The notes under the pieces were generated by a model. That model had not been told where the DNA came from and made no database searches. It was given only the letters and a program-made list of their open reading frames with translations. Made by a program: the position numbers and the translations under genes. A stretch of DNA of 64,000 nucleotides from Vibrio sp. RE88 (GTDB lineage: Bacteria; Pseudomonadota; Gammaproteobacteria; Enterobacterales; Vibrionaceae), in NCBI RefSeq assembly GCF_013113835.1, contig NZ_VTYQ01000003.1, forward strand, positions 1 through 64,000, read 5' to 3'. This document shows, piece by piece, positions 36,731 through 45,813 of the stretch. Each line of letters starts with the position of its first letter. The first letter of the stretch is position 1.

Positions 36731-37728
36731 GAGTTCTACTTTTATGTATCCTAGCTATCCTGCCGTTTTTATCTTCAGCAGAAACATCGGAACCAGAAAA
36801 ACACGTTGTCATGGTGTTGTGGCGAGGTGTTACCGATGCAGAACGCGGATTTATGGATTACTTGTCCAATAAAATGAAAGTGCGCTATACCGTGCTTGAT
36901 GCAAAGCGTGACAAAGAAGCACTGAAACAACACTTAGCAAGTGTCGAAGAAAGAAATCCTGATTTGATCTATACCTTTGGCACAACCATCACTTTGAACC
37001 TATTGGGTACAGAACACAATCCAAGCCGATTTAGAGAGCAAAGTAATACACCAGTTGTATTTAGTATTGTTACCGACCCTGTCGGTTCTAAAATCGTTGA
37101 CTCTCTTGATGAAAGTGGTCGCAACTTCACAGGCGTAAGCCATATTGTTCCACACAATGTTCAGTTCAATGCGATTAGTCAATTGAGCGGAATAAAGACA
37201 ATTGGGATCATTTTTAATCCGCTAGAAAACAATGCAGTTGTGACAGCTCGCAGCATACAAACACTTTCAGCCAAGTATAAAAAGGACGTATATCTTTATC
37301 CACTGAGAACATTAAATGACAAACCAGACTCTAGCTCTGTCGGAAAAGTTGTTGACCTAATGATTGAGGATGGCGTTCAGCTAGCTTACCTGCCACCGGA
37401 TTCCTATATCATCAGTCAAGGGCAAGATATTGTAGACAGCTTGCATCGACAAGGTATCGCAACGTTTTCAGCCACTGAGTCACCTATACGCAAGCATGAC
37501 GCTCTATTTGGTATTGTAAGTCGCTACTACAACGTGGGCCAATTTGCCGGTCACAAAGCAGAGCAAATATTAAGTGGTAAGTATGAGCCGAGTGACGTTC
37601 CAATCGAGCCTCTGACTCAGTATTCATACATAGTCAATGTTGGCGCTGCAAGAACACTAGACTATTATCCACCTGTTTCTATTTTAAAAATTTCCGAGCT
37701 TATTGGAGGAAATGAATGGTCAGAATGA
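36727..37728 (+). CDS. ABC-type substrate-binding protein (PF04392-like), no cognate ABC genes
   Basis: A 333-residue exported protein with a signal peptide (about 1-19, LLLCILAILPFLSSAE). The fold resembles the periplasmic-binding proteins annotated ABC_sub_bind (YtrX/TrpX group): DLIYTFGTTITLNLLG, TPVVFSIVTDPVGSKIV, NFTGVSHIVP, IKTIGIIFNPLENNAV, LAYLPPDS. There is no ABC permease or ATPase beside it. It overlaps the MFS fusion by four bases and the next gene by 13 bases, so the three are made together. Likely role: ligand binding and presentation to the MFS-sensor protein (inference). Confidence 0.85.
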   Translation: MRVLLLCILAILPFLSSAETSEPEKHVVMVLWRGVTDAERGFMDYLSNKMKVRYTVLDAKRDKEALKQHLASVEERNPDLIYTFGTTITLNLLGTEHNPSRFREQSNTPVVFSIVTDPVGSKIVDSLDESGRNFTGVSHIVPHNVQFNAISQLSGIKTIGIIFNPLENNAVVTARSIQTLSAKYKKDVYLYPLRTLNDKPDSSSVGKVVDLMIEDGVQLAYLPPDSYIISQGQDIVDSLHRQGIATFSATESPIRKHDALFGIVSRYYNVGQFAGHKAEQILSGKYEPSDVPIEPLTQYSYIVNVGAARTLDYYPPVSILKISELIGGNEWSE

Positions 37729-38438
37729 TGCCGTATTTTACTTTCTGCCTAACTATTTTGATTGGCTTATTCACCGTAGCCAATGCATCAGCACAATCAA
37801 CATTTGGGCCTGCCCGTCTGCATTTGACGACTCAAGACTGGCCGCCCTATCAAGACTACAAGCATGGGCAGATGCAAGGTCTCGCTTTAGACAAGGTAAA
37901 ATGCGCACTTAGCCATATGGGTCAACCGTATCAGATAACCATGACGGTCTGGTCGGATGCCCAGCTCAGAGTTCAAAGTGGCACTCAACATGGCTTCTTT
38001 GTTGCGACACAAACGGCAGAGCGAGACGAATACGCGACGTTGTCGGAACCTATCGCTCAGCAAGAGCTTCGTTGGTACTTTGGCCCTGGTGTCGAGCCTA
38101 AGATGGACGAGCTAACCAAAGTTAACCTCAAATTTTCTGCAAAATTTGGGTCCAACAAGTGGTTTTGGCTAAAGCGCAACGGATTCAACGTAGTCAAACA
38201 GCCGCGAGATGCTAAAGTATTACTAAAGCTTTTAAAACAAAGGGAAATTGACGTAGCACTGGAAGATGAAAAAGTGTTCAGCGGAGAGCTAAAAGAGGCA
38301 TCTTTGCCACATGACTTTTTCCAGTCTCAATTGATGGACACCAAACCGATGGGGGTCTATTTCTCAAAACGATTCCTTAAGAAGTACTCTGGGTTTTTAT
38401 CTGCATTCAATGCAGCGATTTTAAAGTGTGAGGGATAA
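37716..38438 (+). CDS. SBP_bac_3-like periplasmic binding protein
   Basis: A 240-residue exported protein with a signal peptide (about 1-26, ending ANASAQ). The N-terminal segment LTTQDWPPYQDYKHGQMQGLALDKVKCAL is the typical start of family 3 solute-binding domains, and the pattern TAERDEYATLSEPIAQQELRWYF matches the second strand-loop pair; the later LLKLLKQREIDVALEDE region fits as well. A GGAGGA ribosome site lies five bases before the ATG, inside the end of the upstream gene. It completes a three-gene insertion between tssH and the FHA gene. The ligand is unknown. Confidence 0.8.
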   Translation: MVRMMPYFTFCLTILIGLFTVANASAQSTFGPARLHLTTQDWPPYQDYKHGQMQGLALDKVKCALSHMGQPYQITMTVWSDAQLRVQSGTQHGFFVATQTAERDEYATLSEPIAQQELRWYFGPGVEPKMDELTKVNLKFSAKFGSNKWFWLKRNGFNVVKQPRDAKVLLKLLKQREIDVALEDEKVFSGELKEASLPHDFFQSQLMDTKPMGVYFSKRFLKKYSGFLSAFNAAILKCEG

Positions 38439-38441
38439 CAA

Positions 38442-39380
38442 GTGACAATTAGTATTCATTTGATTTCTGTACCCTCTGATGAAGTCGTTACTTCTAGGGT
38501 TGTGTACTTACCTAAAACAGGTGGTGAGTTTGGACGGGCGACTTCTTGTGACATCTCTTTACCCGACCAAAGTAAACGTATCTCAAGAGTACACGGCAGT
38601 ATTCGCCTTGCTGATAGCGGGTATTGTGTAAAGAGCACAGGTCAAAATAGCGCCGTGCTCAACGATAAAACGATGGCAAAGGAAAAAGAATACCCTCTCA
38701 ATGACGGTGATATTCTCAAGGTCGAAAACTACACCATGTTGGTGTCAACATTGGTCACGTCAGAGCAATCACCAGCAGAGGAAAAAGACGACGATTTGTT
38801 TTCAGAACCTTTTTCACTCCAACTTGAGAATGATGAAATCGACTTTTTGGAGGAAGATAAAGCTCCCGTGGAAAGTAAAAAAAGTAACCATTTCTCCCAA
38901 GACAACATTCTAAGTGATGACCCCTTTGCTGCGGATCCATTCGAAGACTTAGACGCAGATACCATTGCGAAACACGTTGAAGTAGACGACATAAATGCGA
39001 AAGTAGTCCAAGATCCGGAAGATTCCGAGTTTCTACCAGTGCATCCAAAAGCGGATACTCCGATTGAATCCTCTCTCGAAAAACTGCTTTCGATGACGGA
39101 GAAAAACCAAAAGTATTTAAGAAACCCAACGTTACATCACGAAGCATTGTTTGATGCCCTTGAAAAAACCGTTGATCAGTTTCTTAACGAATTTGCACCC
39201 ACCCAGTTAGAAAGGCAGTTTAGCGACTATATTTCTGGGGGCGTGTTCAGCAGTAAAGAAAAGAAATACTGGAAAATCTATCGTAAACACTTTCAGCACC
39301 GACAAGAAAATGGAGATTTCCGACGCCAGTTTAAAGCCCTCTTTATGGAAAACATGCAAAAGCAAAGAGAGGAAAATTGA
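38442..39380 (+). CDS. tagH: T6SS-associated FHA-domain protein (TagH/Fha-like)
   Basis: A 312-residue protein with an N-terminal forkhead-associated domain (about 10-105). The phosphothreonine-binding signature is visible: GGEFGRATSCDISLPD, RISRVHGSI, and NSAVLND. An acidic, disordered middle (about 110-210) follows, then a C-terminal helical domain (ALFDALEKTVDQFLNEFAPTQLERQF, then YWKIYRKHFQ) seen in T6SS TagH proteins. The start is GTG. It binds phosphothreonine targets made by the T6SS kinase in known systems. It overlaps tssJ by one base (TGATG). Confidence 0.9.
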   Translation: MTISIHLISVPSDEVVTSRVVYLPKTGGEFGRATSCDISLPDQSKRISRVHGSIRLADSGYCVKSTGQNSAVLNDKTMAKEKEYPLNDGDILKVENYTMLVSTLVTSEQSPAEEKDDDLFSEPFSLQLENDEIDFLEEDKAPVESKKSNHFSQDNILSDDPFAADPFEDLDADTIAKHVEVDDINAKVVQDPEDSEFLPVHPKADTPIESSLEKLLSMTEKNQKYLRNPTLHHEALFDALEKTVDQFLNEFAPTQLERQFSDYISGGVFSSKEKKYWKIYRKHFQHRQENGDFRRQFKALFMENMQKQREEN

Positions 39381-39862
39381 TGGCTAAGTGGTGTTTTGTT
39401 TTGGCACTGTTTCTGGTGGGTTGCTCATCCGATCCAGCGCCTGTTGTTACACAATACTCGTTAGCAATTAAGTCGGACAAATCGGCTAACCCTTCAGAGT
39501 CTAACGACTCTAACCCTGTGGTTGTACGCCTTTACCAGCTGACTGATGCACAAATGTTTAAACAACAGCCTTTTATCGATCTGTACAGCAATGACGTACA
39601 GTTACTTAGCGCCAACTTGGTTTCTAAGCAAATTTTGCCAGTGATCATTCCTGGGAGCGAGGAGAAAATAACGCTAGATATCAATAAGCAGACACAATAC
39701 GTTGCTGTTTTGGTGGAGTTTATTGACTATCAGCAAAGTGAGCCAAAGTCGGTTTCAATGCTACCTAAAAATTCAGATGAATATTTGCAACTTAGCATTT
39801 CAGGTGACAAAGCTAAGCTCGAAGTTATCACGCCAGATTCTCCCTGGTGGAAATTATTTTAA
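39380..39862 (+). CDS. tssJ: T6SS outer-membrane lipoprotein TssJ
   Basis: A 160-residue lipoprotein anchoring the TssJLM membrane complex to the outer membrane. The signal ends in the lipobox LVGCSS (Cys at about residue 15), followed by a transthyretin-like beta-sandwich, recognised from PVVVRLYQLTDAQMFKQQPFIDLYSND and the strand QYVAVLVEFIDY, which fits the loop that contacts TssM. The second of two adjacent start candidates is used because a GAGG site precedes it. Confidence 0.92.
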   Translation: MAKWCFVLALFLVGCSSDPAPVVTQYSLAIKSDKSANPSESNDSNPVVVRLYQLTDAQMFKQQPFIDLYSNDVQLLSANLVSKQILPVIIPGSEEKITLDINKQTQYVAVLVEFIDYQQSEPKSVSMLPKNSDEYLQLSISGDKAKLEVITPDSPWWKLF

Positions 39863-39882
39863 TCATAAAATAGGGAAAGTAC

Positions 39883-41214
39883 GTGGACGCATTCAAAAAA
39901 GTAGTATGGCAAGAAGGTATGTTCATTGCCCCACAACATTTTCAGCAGCAGGATCGATATGTCCAAAATTACGTTCGTCAAAATATCGAGACCTTAGCAG
40001 GATTTGCTCCCTTTTATGGTGTGACTGAATTAACCATCAATCACGATCTGCTTAAAATTGGTAAGCTCTCGGTTGCTTCATCAGCGGGTGTCTTCCCTGA
40101 TGGTACTCACTTTGAATTGAAAGAAGAGGTTGCCAGAGATATTCCTCAAGGAACAATAGAAACCATTGCTTATCTCGCTCTACCAATATCTTTGCAAGGC
40201 AACAATGACTATGGCAGTGATGAATCAGAGCAAAGCCGATATGTCACGCAGTCCATCAGTGTATTCGACACATCAACATCAGAAAATGCGAGTGTCGAGA
40301 TAGATGTTGCCCAGCTGAACATTTCTATCAAGCTAGAGGGTGAAGATACGTCCGGTTTCACCTTGATTCCTATTTCTAAAATTCTGGAGAGCAGCGAATC
40401 CGGAGATGTGGTACTGGATCGCGCATTTATTCCTGCCTGCCTTCATTATGGCGCTTCGACGTTATTGGTCGAACGCATGAAAGAGATCCACGCCCTTTCT
40501 TTCAACAGAGCAACAAACTTGCTCAAGCGAATTCAAGCAGGCCAAGGGCAGAAGAGCCCTCAGTCCATGATGCAAGATTATCTTTGGCTACAGACTTTGA
40601 ACACGTGGCTCCCGTGGTTTGATCTCACCATCAATAATCCCAAATTCCAGACACATGATTTGTACCTCGAACTACGAAAATTTGAAGCTCAGGTAATGGC
40701 TCTAACCCCGGCAATTCCGGAGCCATGCAGCAATCTTCAATACCACAGGCTGTATGACAGCTTTAATCCTTTGTTTTCAAGTTTGAGGAATATGCTTACC
40801 TTGGTCCAACAGGACTCAGTTATCGAGTTCAACTGGGATTCCTCTTTGTTCGAACGTCGTCGTTTGTTACGTACACTTATTAAGGACACGGCCAGCGTCT
40901 CTAATCGCCGATTCGTACTTGCCGTTAAATCGAATATCAGTAGTGCTGAACTTAATGAGCTGTTCCCGGTTTCAGCCAAACTAGGTAACAACGCGCGCAT
41001 TGTTGAGCTAGTGAGAAACAGCTTATCCGGTATAGCGCTCTCCCCGCTGCCTGTTGCGCCAAGTGAATTAAAGCCAATGCAAGGGGTTTCCTACTTCGAA
41101 GTGGATACCTCCGATAGAATGTGGCTTGAGATGCTCGAAAACCGTGATGCTATTGCACTTCATGTAGATACACGCATTAGCGAATTAGAAGTCATGTTGT
41201 ACGCGTTGAGATAA
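39883..41214 (+). CDS. tssK: T6SS baseplate-membrane adaptor TssK
   Basis: TssK links the baseplate to the TssJLM complex. The 443-residue protein has the hallmark N terminus VVWQEGMFIAPQHFQQQDRYV, the segment EEVARDIPQGTIETIAYLALP, ERMKEIHALSFNRATNLLK, and the C-terminal region HPHELYLELRKF-like (here THDLYLELRKFEAQVMALTP). The start is GTG with AGGGA upstream. It overlaps the next gene by one base (TAATG). Confidence 0.95.
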   Translation: MDAFKKVVWQEGMFIAPQHFQQQDRYVQNYVRQNIETLAGFAPFYGVTELTINHDLLKIGKLSVASSAGVFPDGTHFELKEEVARDIPQGTIETIAYLALPISLQGNNDYGSDESEQSRYVTQSISVFDTSTSENASVEIDVAQLNISIKLEGEDTSGFTLIPISKILESSESGDVVLDRAFIPACLHYGASTLLVERMKEIHALSFNRATNLLKRIQAGQGQKSPQSMMQDYLWLQTLNTWLPWFDLTINNPKFQTHDLYLELRKFEAQVMALTPAIPEPCSNLQYHRLYDSFNPLFSSLRNMLTLVQQDSVIEFNWDSSLFERRRLLRTLIKDTASVSNRRFVLAVKSNISSAELNELFPVSAKLGNNARIVELVRNSLSGIALSPLPVAPSELKPMQGVSYFEVDTSDRMWLEMLENRDAIALHVDTRISELEVMLYALR

Positions 41215-42425
41215 TGCCTATGGACTACTTAGACGAAGAAACACTGGTTTGGGACACAAATAAGTCTGACTTTACCGACAAGAACAGCGATGAAAACACA
41301 TCTCGCTGGGTGTCAGTTAATGCCAGTAAAAACCATCATGAATTTCTGAATTATTTCGATAAAGCAGAGAACCAGTTAATTAATATCAGCAGTGAGTTAC
41401 TTTCAACAACATTAAAAGTATCAACACTGCCAGAGCCAGAAGATGTCACAACACTTCGCCACCAGCTTGTAAGCAATATCAATGAAATCAAAGCTAAAGG
41501 CGCAGAGCTAACCTACCCTGTAGCGGTAATTGATAAACTCTGCTTCCTATATGCCGTGGTTTTAGATGAGTTAATTATCTACAGCGAATGGGGAGAGAAA
41601 CGCGGCTGGGAGAATAAGACCCTGCTCAGCGAATTGTTCGGTATGCGAAATGGTGGTGAGTTGTTTTTCACCGTTGCAGAGAAAGCAACACGACAGCCTC
41701 ATAAATTGATCGATTTGCTTGAGGTCATATACATATTCCTCAACATCGGCTTCAAAGGGCAATATAGAGAATCGGGCAGTGAGCAGTTAAAGAGCTTCAT
41801 CCATCAGTTAGAGCAGGTCATCAGCCAATACCGCCAAAGTAACAGCATTCACTGTCGAACTCGGGTTAAGCAACCGAAAGCACGCAAGCCAACTCGAAGA
41901 AAACGCTACCTGCTGACTACACTGTTTTTCAGTACTCTGATTGCACTAAGTATTGGCCTGACTCACTTCTGGTACGAGAAAACAATGCCCCAGCGCGCAC
42001 GAGACTTTAGTTTCTTACCCGACTTTAGTGAGCGTTACGTCTTGTCTGGTGAAGTAAACGATATTGTCTTCATTAGCAACGATGATGATTTGGTAAATCC
42101 ACCACAACGAGCTAGCAAAGTAGAGATGGTTGATGCAACCCCACCGCCTTCAATGCTGACTAGCAAGTCAGAATGGTTGGTGCAATTGGCAACTTTCTCT
42201 TCGCAGAAAAATGCGGATGCATTTATAGGTACTTTGTCACCTTCCGCTTATACACCAGCTGTAGAACAGTTTCACTCCTTTTACCGCGTCATTGTACGCA
42301 GTGAGTCCTCTCAGCAAGCCAGAGAGATTAAAGCTTGGTATTTAGAGAAAGACGCAATTAAAGCCATCATTGTGCAAAACAAAAAAACAATAAAAGACAC
42401 TAAGAAAACTTCAGAGGCTCCTTAG
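41214..42425 (+). CDS. tssL: T6SS inner-membrane protein TssL with SPOR-like C-terminal tail
   Basis: A 403-residue TssL (DotU-like). The N-terminal cytoplasmic helical bundle (about 60-210) shows the family core YPVAVIDKLCFLYAVVLDELIIYSEWG, then KTLLSELFGMRNGGELFF. One membrane helix follows (about 228-250, LTTLFFSTLIALSIGLTHF), and the periplasmic tail ends in a SPOR-like domain (about 320-395: SEWLVQLATFSSQKNADAFIGTL, YRVIVRSESSQQAREI). TssL proteins with peptidoglycan-binding tails are known, usually of OmpA type; a SPOR tail is unusual to my knowledge. It lies between tssK and tssM. Confidence 0.92.
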   Translation: MPMDYLDEETLVWDTNKSDFTDKNSDENTSRWVSVNASKNHHEFLNYFDKAENQLINISSELLSTTLKVSTLPEPEDVTTLRHQLVSNINEIKAKGAELTYPVAVIDKLCFLYAVVLDELIIYSEWGEKRGWENKTLLSELFGMRNGGELFFTVAEKATRQPHKLIDLLEVIYIFLNIGFKGQYRESGSEQLKSFIHQLEQVISQYRQSNSIHCRTRVKQPKARKPTRRKRYLLTTLFFSTLIALSIGLTHFWYEKTMPQRARDFSFLPDFSERYVLSGEVNDIVFISNDDDLVNPPQRASKVEMVDATPPPSMLTSKSEWLVQLATFSSQKNADAFIGTLSPSAYTPAVEQFHSFYRVIVRSESSQQAREIKAWYLEKDAIKAIIVQNKKTIKDTKKTSEAP

Positions 42426-42427
42426 GA

Positions 42428-45400
42428 ATGGCAGAATCAACTTCATCTAAACCTACAAATAACAGACGAAGCAGCATACTTTGGACTCTGCTGTTTGTGG
42501 TCATTATCTTTGTTATAGGTGGCCTTCTGACTTGGAAGTATGCCTACCCAGCACATACTTTAGTTGGTGTACTATCGACACTGCTGGTCGCTGTCGTTTT
42601 CGGCACATTATGCTATTGGTTACTCTCTCGTCGAAAGAACAAGCCGCAAGCATCTAATCAAGAAAAAGCGCTGATCAACAAACGCTGTAAACTACTTGCG
42701 CAGCACTTTAAGCTGATGCTATACGTGCAAAAGCGAAAAAAACGCCTCAGCAGCCGTTATGATCAACCGACTTATATCCTACTCAGCGACGATCCTCGTA
42801 AAGATAAGAGCATCATCACTCAAATGGGTTATGAAGCTTACAAAGTGGACGATTTTGGCAACGATATCGAGTTCCCAATTCTATTTTGGCTAAGTGAACA
42901 CTCGATACTTATTTCGGTGAGCTTGGGAGAGGACCAAAATCCTGCTTACATCAAAACGCTCTGCCAAAGTCTAAATAAATGGCGTCCACGTCAGGCAATA
43001 AATGGCCTTCTATTAACAACGGATGTTAAAGATCTCCTAAGTACTACAGAAACCCTAACGCAAAAAGCGGATCAGATAAAATCTGAGATTCAGGGATTCA
43101 ATCGTGCATTTGGCCTTAACCTGCCGGTGTACAATGTCATTACTCAAATGGGCCAAATTAACGATTTTTGTCAGTTTTTCTCTGCTTTTGATGAAACAAA
43201 ACGGAACGAAGTATTTGGTGCCACGTCGCCGATTCAAAAACATGGCGGAATTGATGGTGACTGGTTTAATGAAGAATACGACAGCCTCATTAGCCAGCTG
43301 ATCGCGAATATGAGTACAGCGCTAGCATCGCAGCTGAATCAGGATTACCGCAATGCCATCTGCGCCGCTCCATACCAATTCGGTTTATTGAAACAAAGTT
43401 TGTGGCAATTCCTTCACCGTTTGTATCGCGGTGATCAGCTACAAGACGGGCTTAACTTCCGCGGATTTTATTTCACTCATAGCGGCACAAACCAAGCTCA
43501 ACACGATGTCTTGGCCAACGTCGTCAACCAATCCCTTGGGCACGAGCAATTTCAACAACACCAACAAATCCCAGTGCAGCAAACCCTGTTCGCCCAGCAC
43601 CTGATGACTCACGCTGTACTCAATGAGCATGAACTCGTTGGCGTCAATCGTCGCAAAGAAAACTTACTACTGACGATGCAAACCGCCTATACCCTATTCT
43701 GGCTAGGATTGTTTGCAAGCGTGCTACTGGTCATAAAATTGGATTTTGACTACCAAAGCCAACGTGAAGCACGTGCCGATAGCATGCTAGAACGCTACAA
43801 GGAAGCGATAGCTGCTCAGCCGTATGACATTGAAAACATGTCAGATAACATCCCGAACCTGTATTCTCTAAACCGGATTTACTCTCTGTATCTTGAGCCA
43901 AAACCTTGGTACACCCTGCCGTTCATGCCAAGCTCAAGCATCATGAGAGATGTTCAGACAGCCTACTTCAGTGAACTGCAGCGCGTACTGATTCCGTCAA
44001 TGGAAAATACGTTAGAGAAAGATCTATTTGTTTATGTGAACTTGGAAGACCAAGCGAAGACGTTGTCGTTACTGAACAACTATCGCCTGCTGTTCAACCC
44101 CGAACGAACCAACATTACTGAACTGAAGAATTACTTTGTCACAACATTAGAAGAACAAGGCGAAGCAGACAGCGTCAACGTTGCTCAACTTAGGGTCTTG
44201 CTGGACGACGTTTTTGCTCAGGATTTAGTTCCTATCAAGCCTAATTTTGACTTGGAGAGCTTAGCCAAAAAGGTCATTAACCAAACTGGTATTGAGACCC
44301 TTTTGTATGAGCATATTCTGAATTCACCAACCTACTCGAAGCGCATTGATGTTCGTCAGGAACTTGGGACCAACTTTAATCAGTTGTTGTCTTTCACTCC
44401 TGATTACGTGGGTTACCTAGTTCCTTACCTATTTACACCGTCGGGCTTCAACGAACTTGATTTGTCCGTTGATTCTCCAGTACTAAAAGACGCGCTGAAG
44501 GCCTACGAAGGGGTGGCCGGCACCTCGCCAAGTGCACTAGAAATGTATCGTATCAGCCGCGATCTCAAGCAGATGTATCAAGGCGATTACATTAATTACT
44601 GGCGAGATTTTGCAACCCATATCCAGGTTAAAAACCTTTCAAACGCTGACGAGCTAAAACAAACTCTAGCGGTACTAACAACCGCTTCTAACAACCCACT
44701 GGCTCAGTTGTACACGACCATCAGCAAATACACATCGGTTGAACTCATTCAGCCCGAAACGGCGAAGGAAGGTGAGCAACCACCTGAACAGGATATCGAT
44801 AAGAAAGAGTCTGCACGACAAATCTTTATCGCGTTCAGCCAATACCACAAACAAGTCACCGCTGATGACCAAGGTAATAAGCCAATTGATGCGTTACTAG
44901 GTCGATTTACAGAGGCAGAGACATGGTTAGGTAAATTCTATGAGGCGGAAGATCCACAAAAAGTGGCCTATCAGGCGCTAACCGCTGAAATAAAAACCAG
45001 TAATCCAATTACACTTTTGGCACAACAAGAAGCTTCTCAACCAAGCATCTCGCGTCAGATATTAGCTCAGATTACCAAGCAAACTAATGATCTTGTGATG
45101 AGCTTGGCACATGCCTATCTGAACAGCACATGGAAAACAGAGGTCTATCAGCCTTACGAAACAACGATTGCGGCGTACTATCCGTTTAACAAAACGGCAA
45201 GCCTAGATGCGAGCACAGCTGATGTTGCAGCCTTCTTTAAAGTTAACGGTACCTTAGACCAGTTCTACCAAACAAAGCTGAAGAGTTTCTCCACCGAAGA
45301 ACGCTCACCATACTTGTATGGCTTGTTACCGAATACGGGGCTAGCGTTAGACCCAGCAGTGTGGCAAATGATAGACAAAGCTCGTGACATTCGAAATGCC

Positions 45401-45811
45401 CTATTCTTAGCAGATCCACAAAACATGTCATTGCAGTTCCAGCTTAAAGCCAAAGAGATGAGTTCAGATGTCACTGAGTTTATTATCCGTGGAGAGAAAC
45501 CATTGTTTACTTATCAACACGGCCCGCGCCTATGGAGTAAGCAAAGTTGGAACGCAACCGCAATTGAGCAAGATACTTTGGGTTTCCAGATAAAGGCGCA
45601 AGCTAGCTCTATTGCTAATGAGAAATTCGAAGGCAACTGGGCTTGGTTTAAACTGATTGAACCAAGGGTTGCATCAACGACCTCTCAACAAACCGAAGTA
45701 GCCATTAAGTATGGTGATAGTCAGGTTGAATTGAGTATCAAAACGCAGGGACAAAACAACCCATTTGTGCCGAATTTCTTCTCGGCTTTCTCATTACCAT
45801 CGAGTATCTAA
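42428..45811 (+). CDS. tssM: T6SS inner-membrane protein TssM (IcmF)
   Basis: An 1127-residue IcmF-family protein that spans the inner membrane and reaches TssJ in the periplasm. Two helices at the N terminus (about 16-60), a cytoplasmic domain, a third helix near residue 420 (TLFWLGLFASVLLVIKLDF) and a long periplasmic domain ending with the beta-rich region. The cytoplasmic NTPase-like region (SSRYDQPTYILLSDDPRKDKS) lacks a readable Walker A, so NTP hydrolysis is doubtful. It is two bases after tssL and two before the kinase gene. Confidence 0.95.
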   Translation: MAESTSSKPTNNRRSSILWTLLFVVIIFVIGGLLTWKYAYPAHTLVGVLSTLLVAVVFGTLCYWLLSRRKNKPQASNQEKALINKRCKLLAQHFKLMLYVQKRKKRLSSRYDQPTYILLSDDPRKDKSIITQMGYEAYKVDDFGNDIEFPILFWLSEHSILISVSLGEDQNPAYIKTLCQSLNKWRPRQAINGLLLTTDVKDLLSTTETLTQKADQIKSEIQGFNRAFGLNLPVYNVITQMGQINDFCQFFSAFDETKRNEVFGATSPIQKHGGIDGDWFNEEYDSLISQLIANMSTALASQLNQDYRNAICAAPYQFGLLKQSLWQFLHRLYRGDQLQDGLNFRGFYFTHSGTNQAQHDVLANVVNQSLGHEQFQQHQQIPVQQTLFAQHLMTHAVLNEHELVGVNRRKENLLLTMQTAYTLFWLGLFASVLLVIKLDFDYQSQREARADSMLERYKEAIAAQPYDIENMSDNIPNLYSLNRIYSLYLEPKPWYTLPFMPSSSIMRDVQTAYFSELQRVLIPSMENTLEKDLFVYVNLEDQAKTLSLLNNYRLLFNPERTNITELKNYFVTTLEEQGEADSVNVAQLRVLLDDVFAQDLVPIKPNFDLESLAKKVINQTGIETLLYEHILNSPTYSKRIDVRQELGTNFNQLLSFTPDYVGYLVPYLFTPSGFNELDLSVDSPVLKDALKAYEGVAGTSPSALEMYRISRDLKQMYQGDYINYWRDFATHIQVKNLSNADELKQTLAVLTTASNNPLAQLYTTISKYTSVELIQPETAKEGEQPPEQDIDKKESARQIFIAFSQYHKQVTADDQGNKPIDALLGRFTEAETWLGKFYEAEDPQKVAYQALTAEIKTSNPITLLAQQEASQPSISRQILAQITKQTNDLVMSLAHAYLNSTWKTEVYQPYETTIAAYYPFNKTASLDASTADVAAFFKVNGTLDQFYQTKLKSFSTEERSPYLYGLLPNTGLALDPAVWQMIDKARDIRNALFLADPQNMSLQFQLKAKEMSSDVTEFIIRGEKPLFTYQHGPRLWSKQSWNATAIEQDTLGFQIKAQASSIANEKFEGNWAWFKLIEPRVASTTSQQTEVAIKYGDSQVELSIKTQGQNNPFVPNFFSAFSLPSSI

Positions 45812-45813
45812 AT

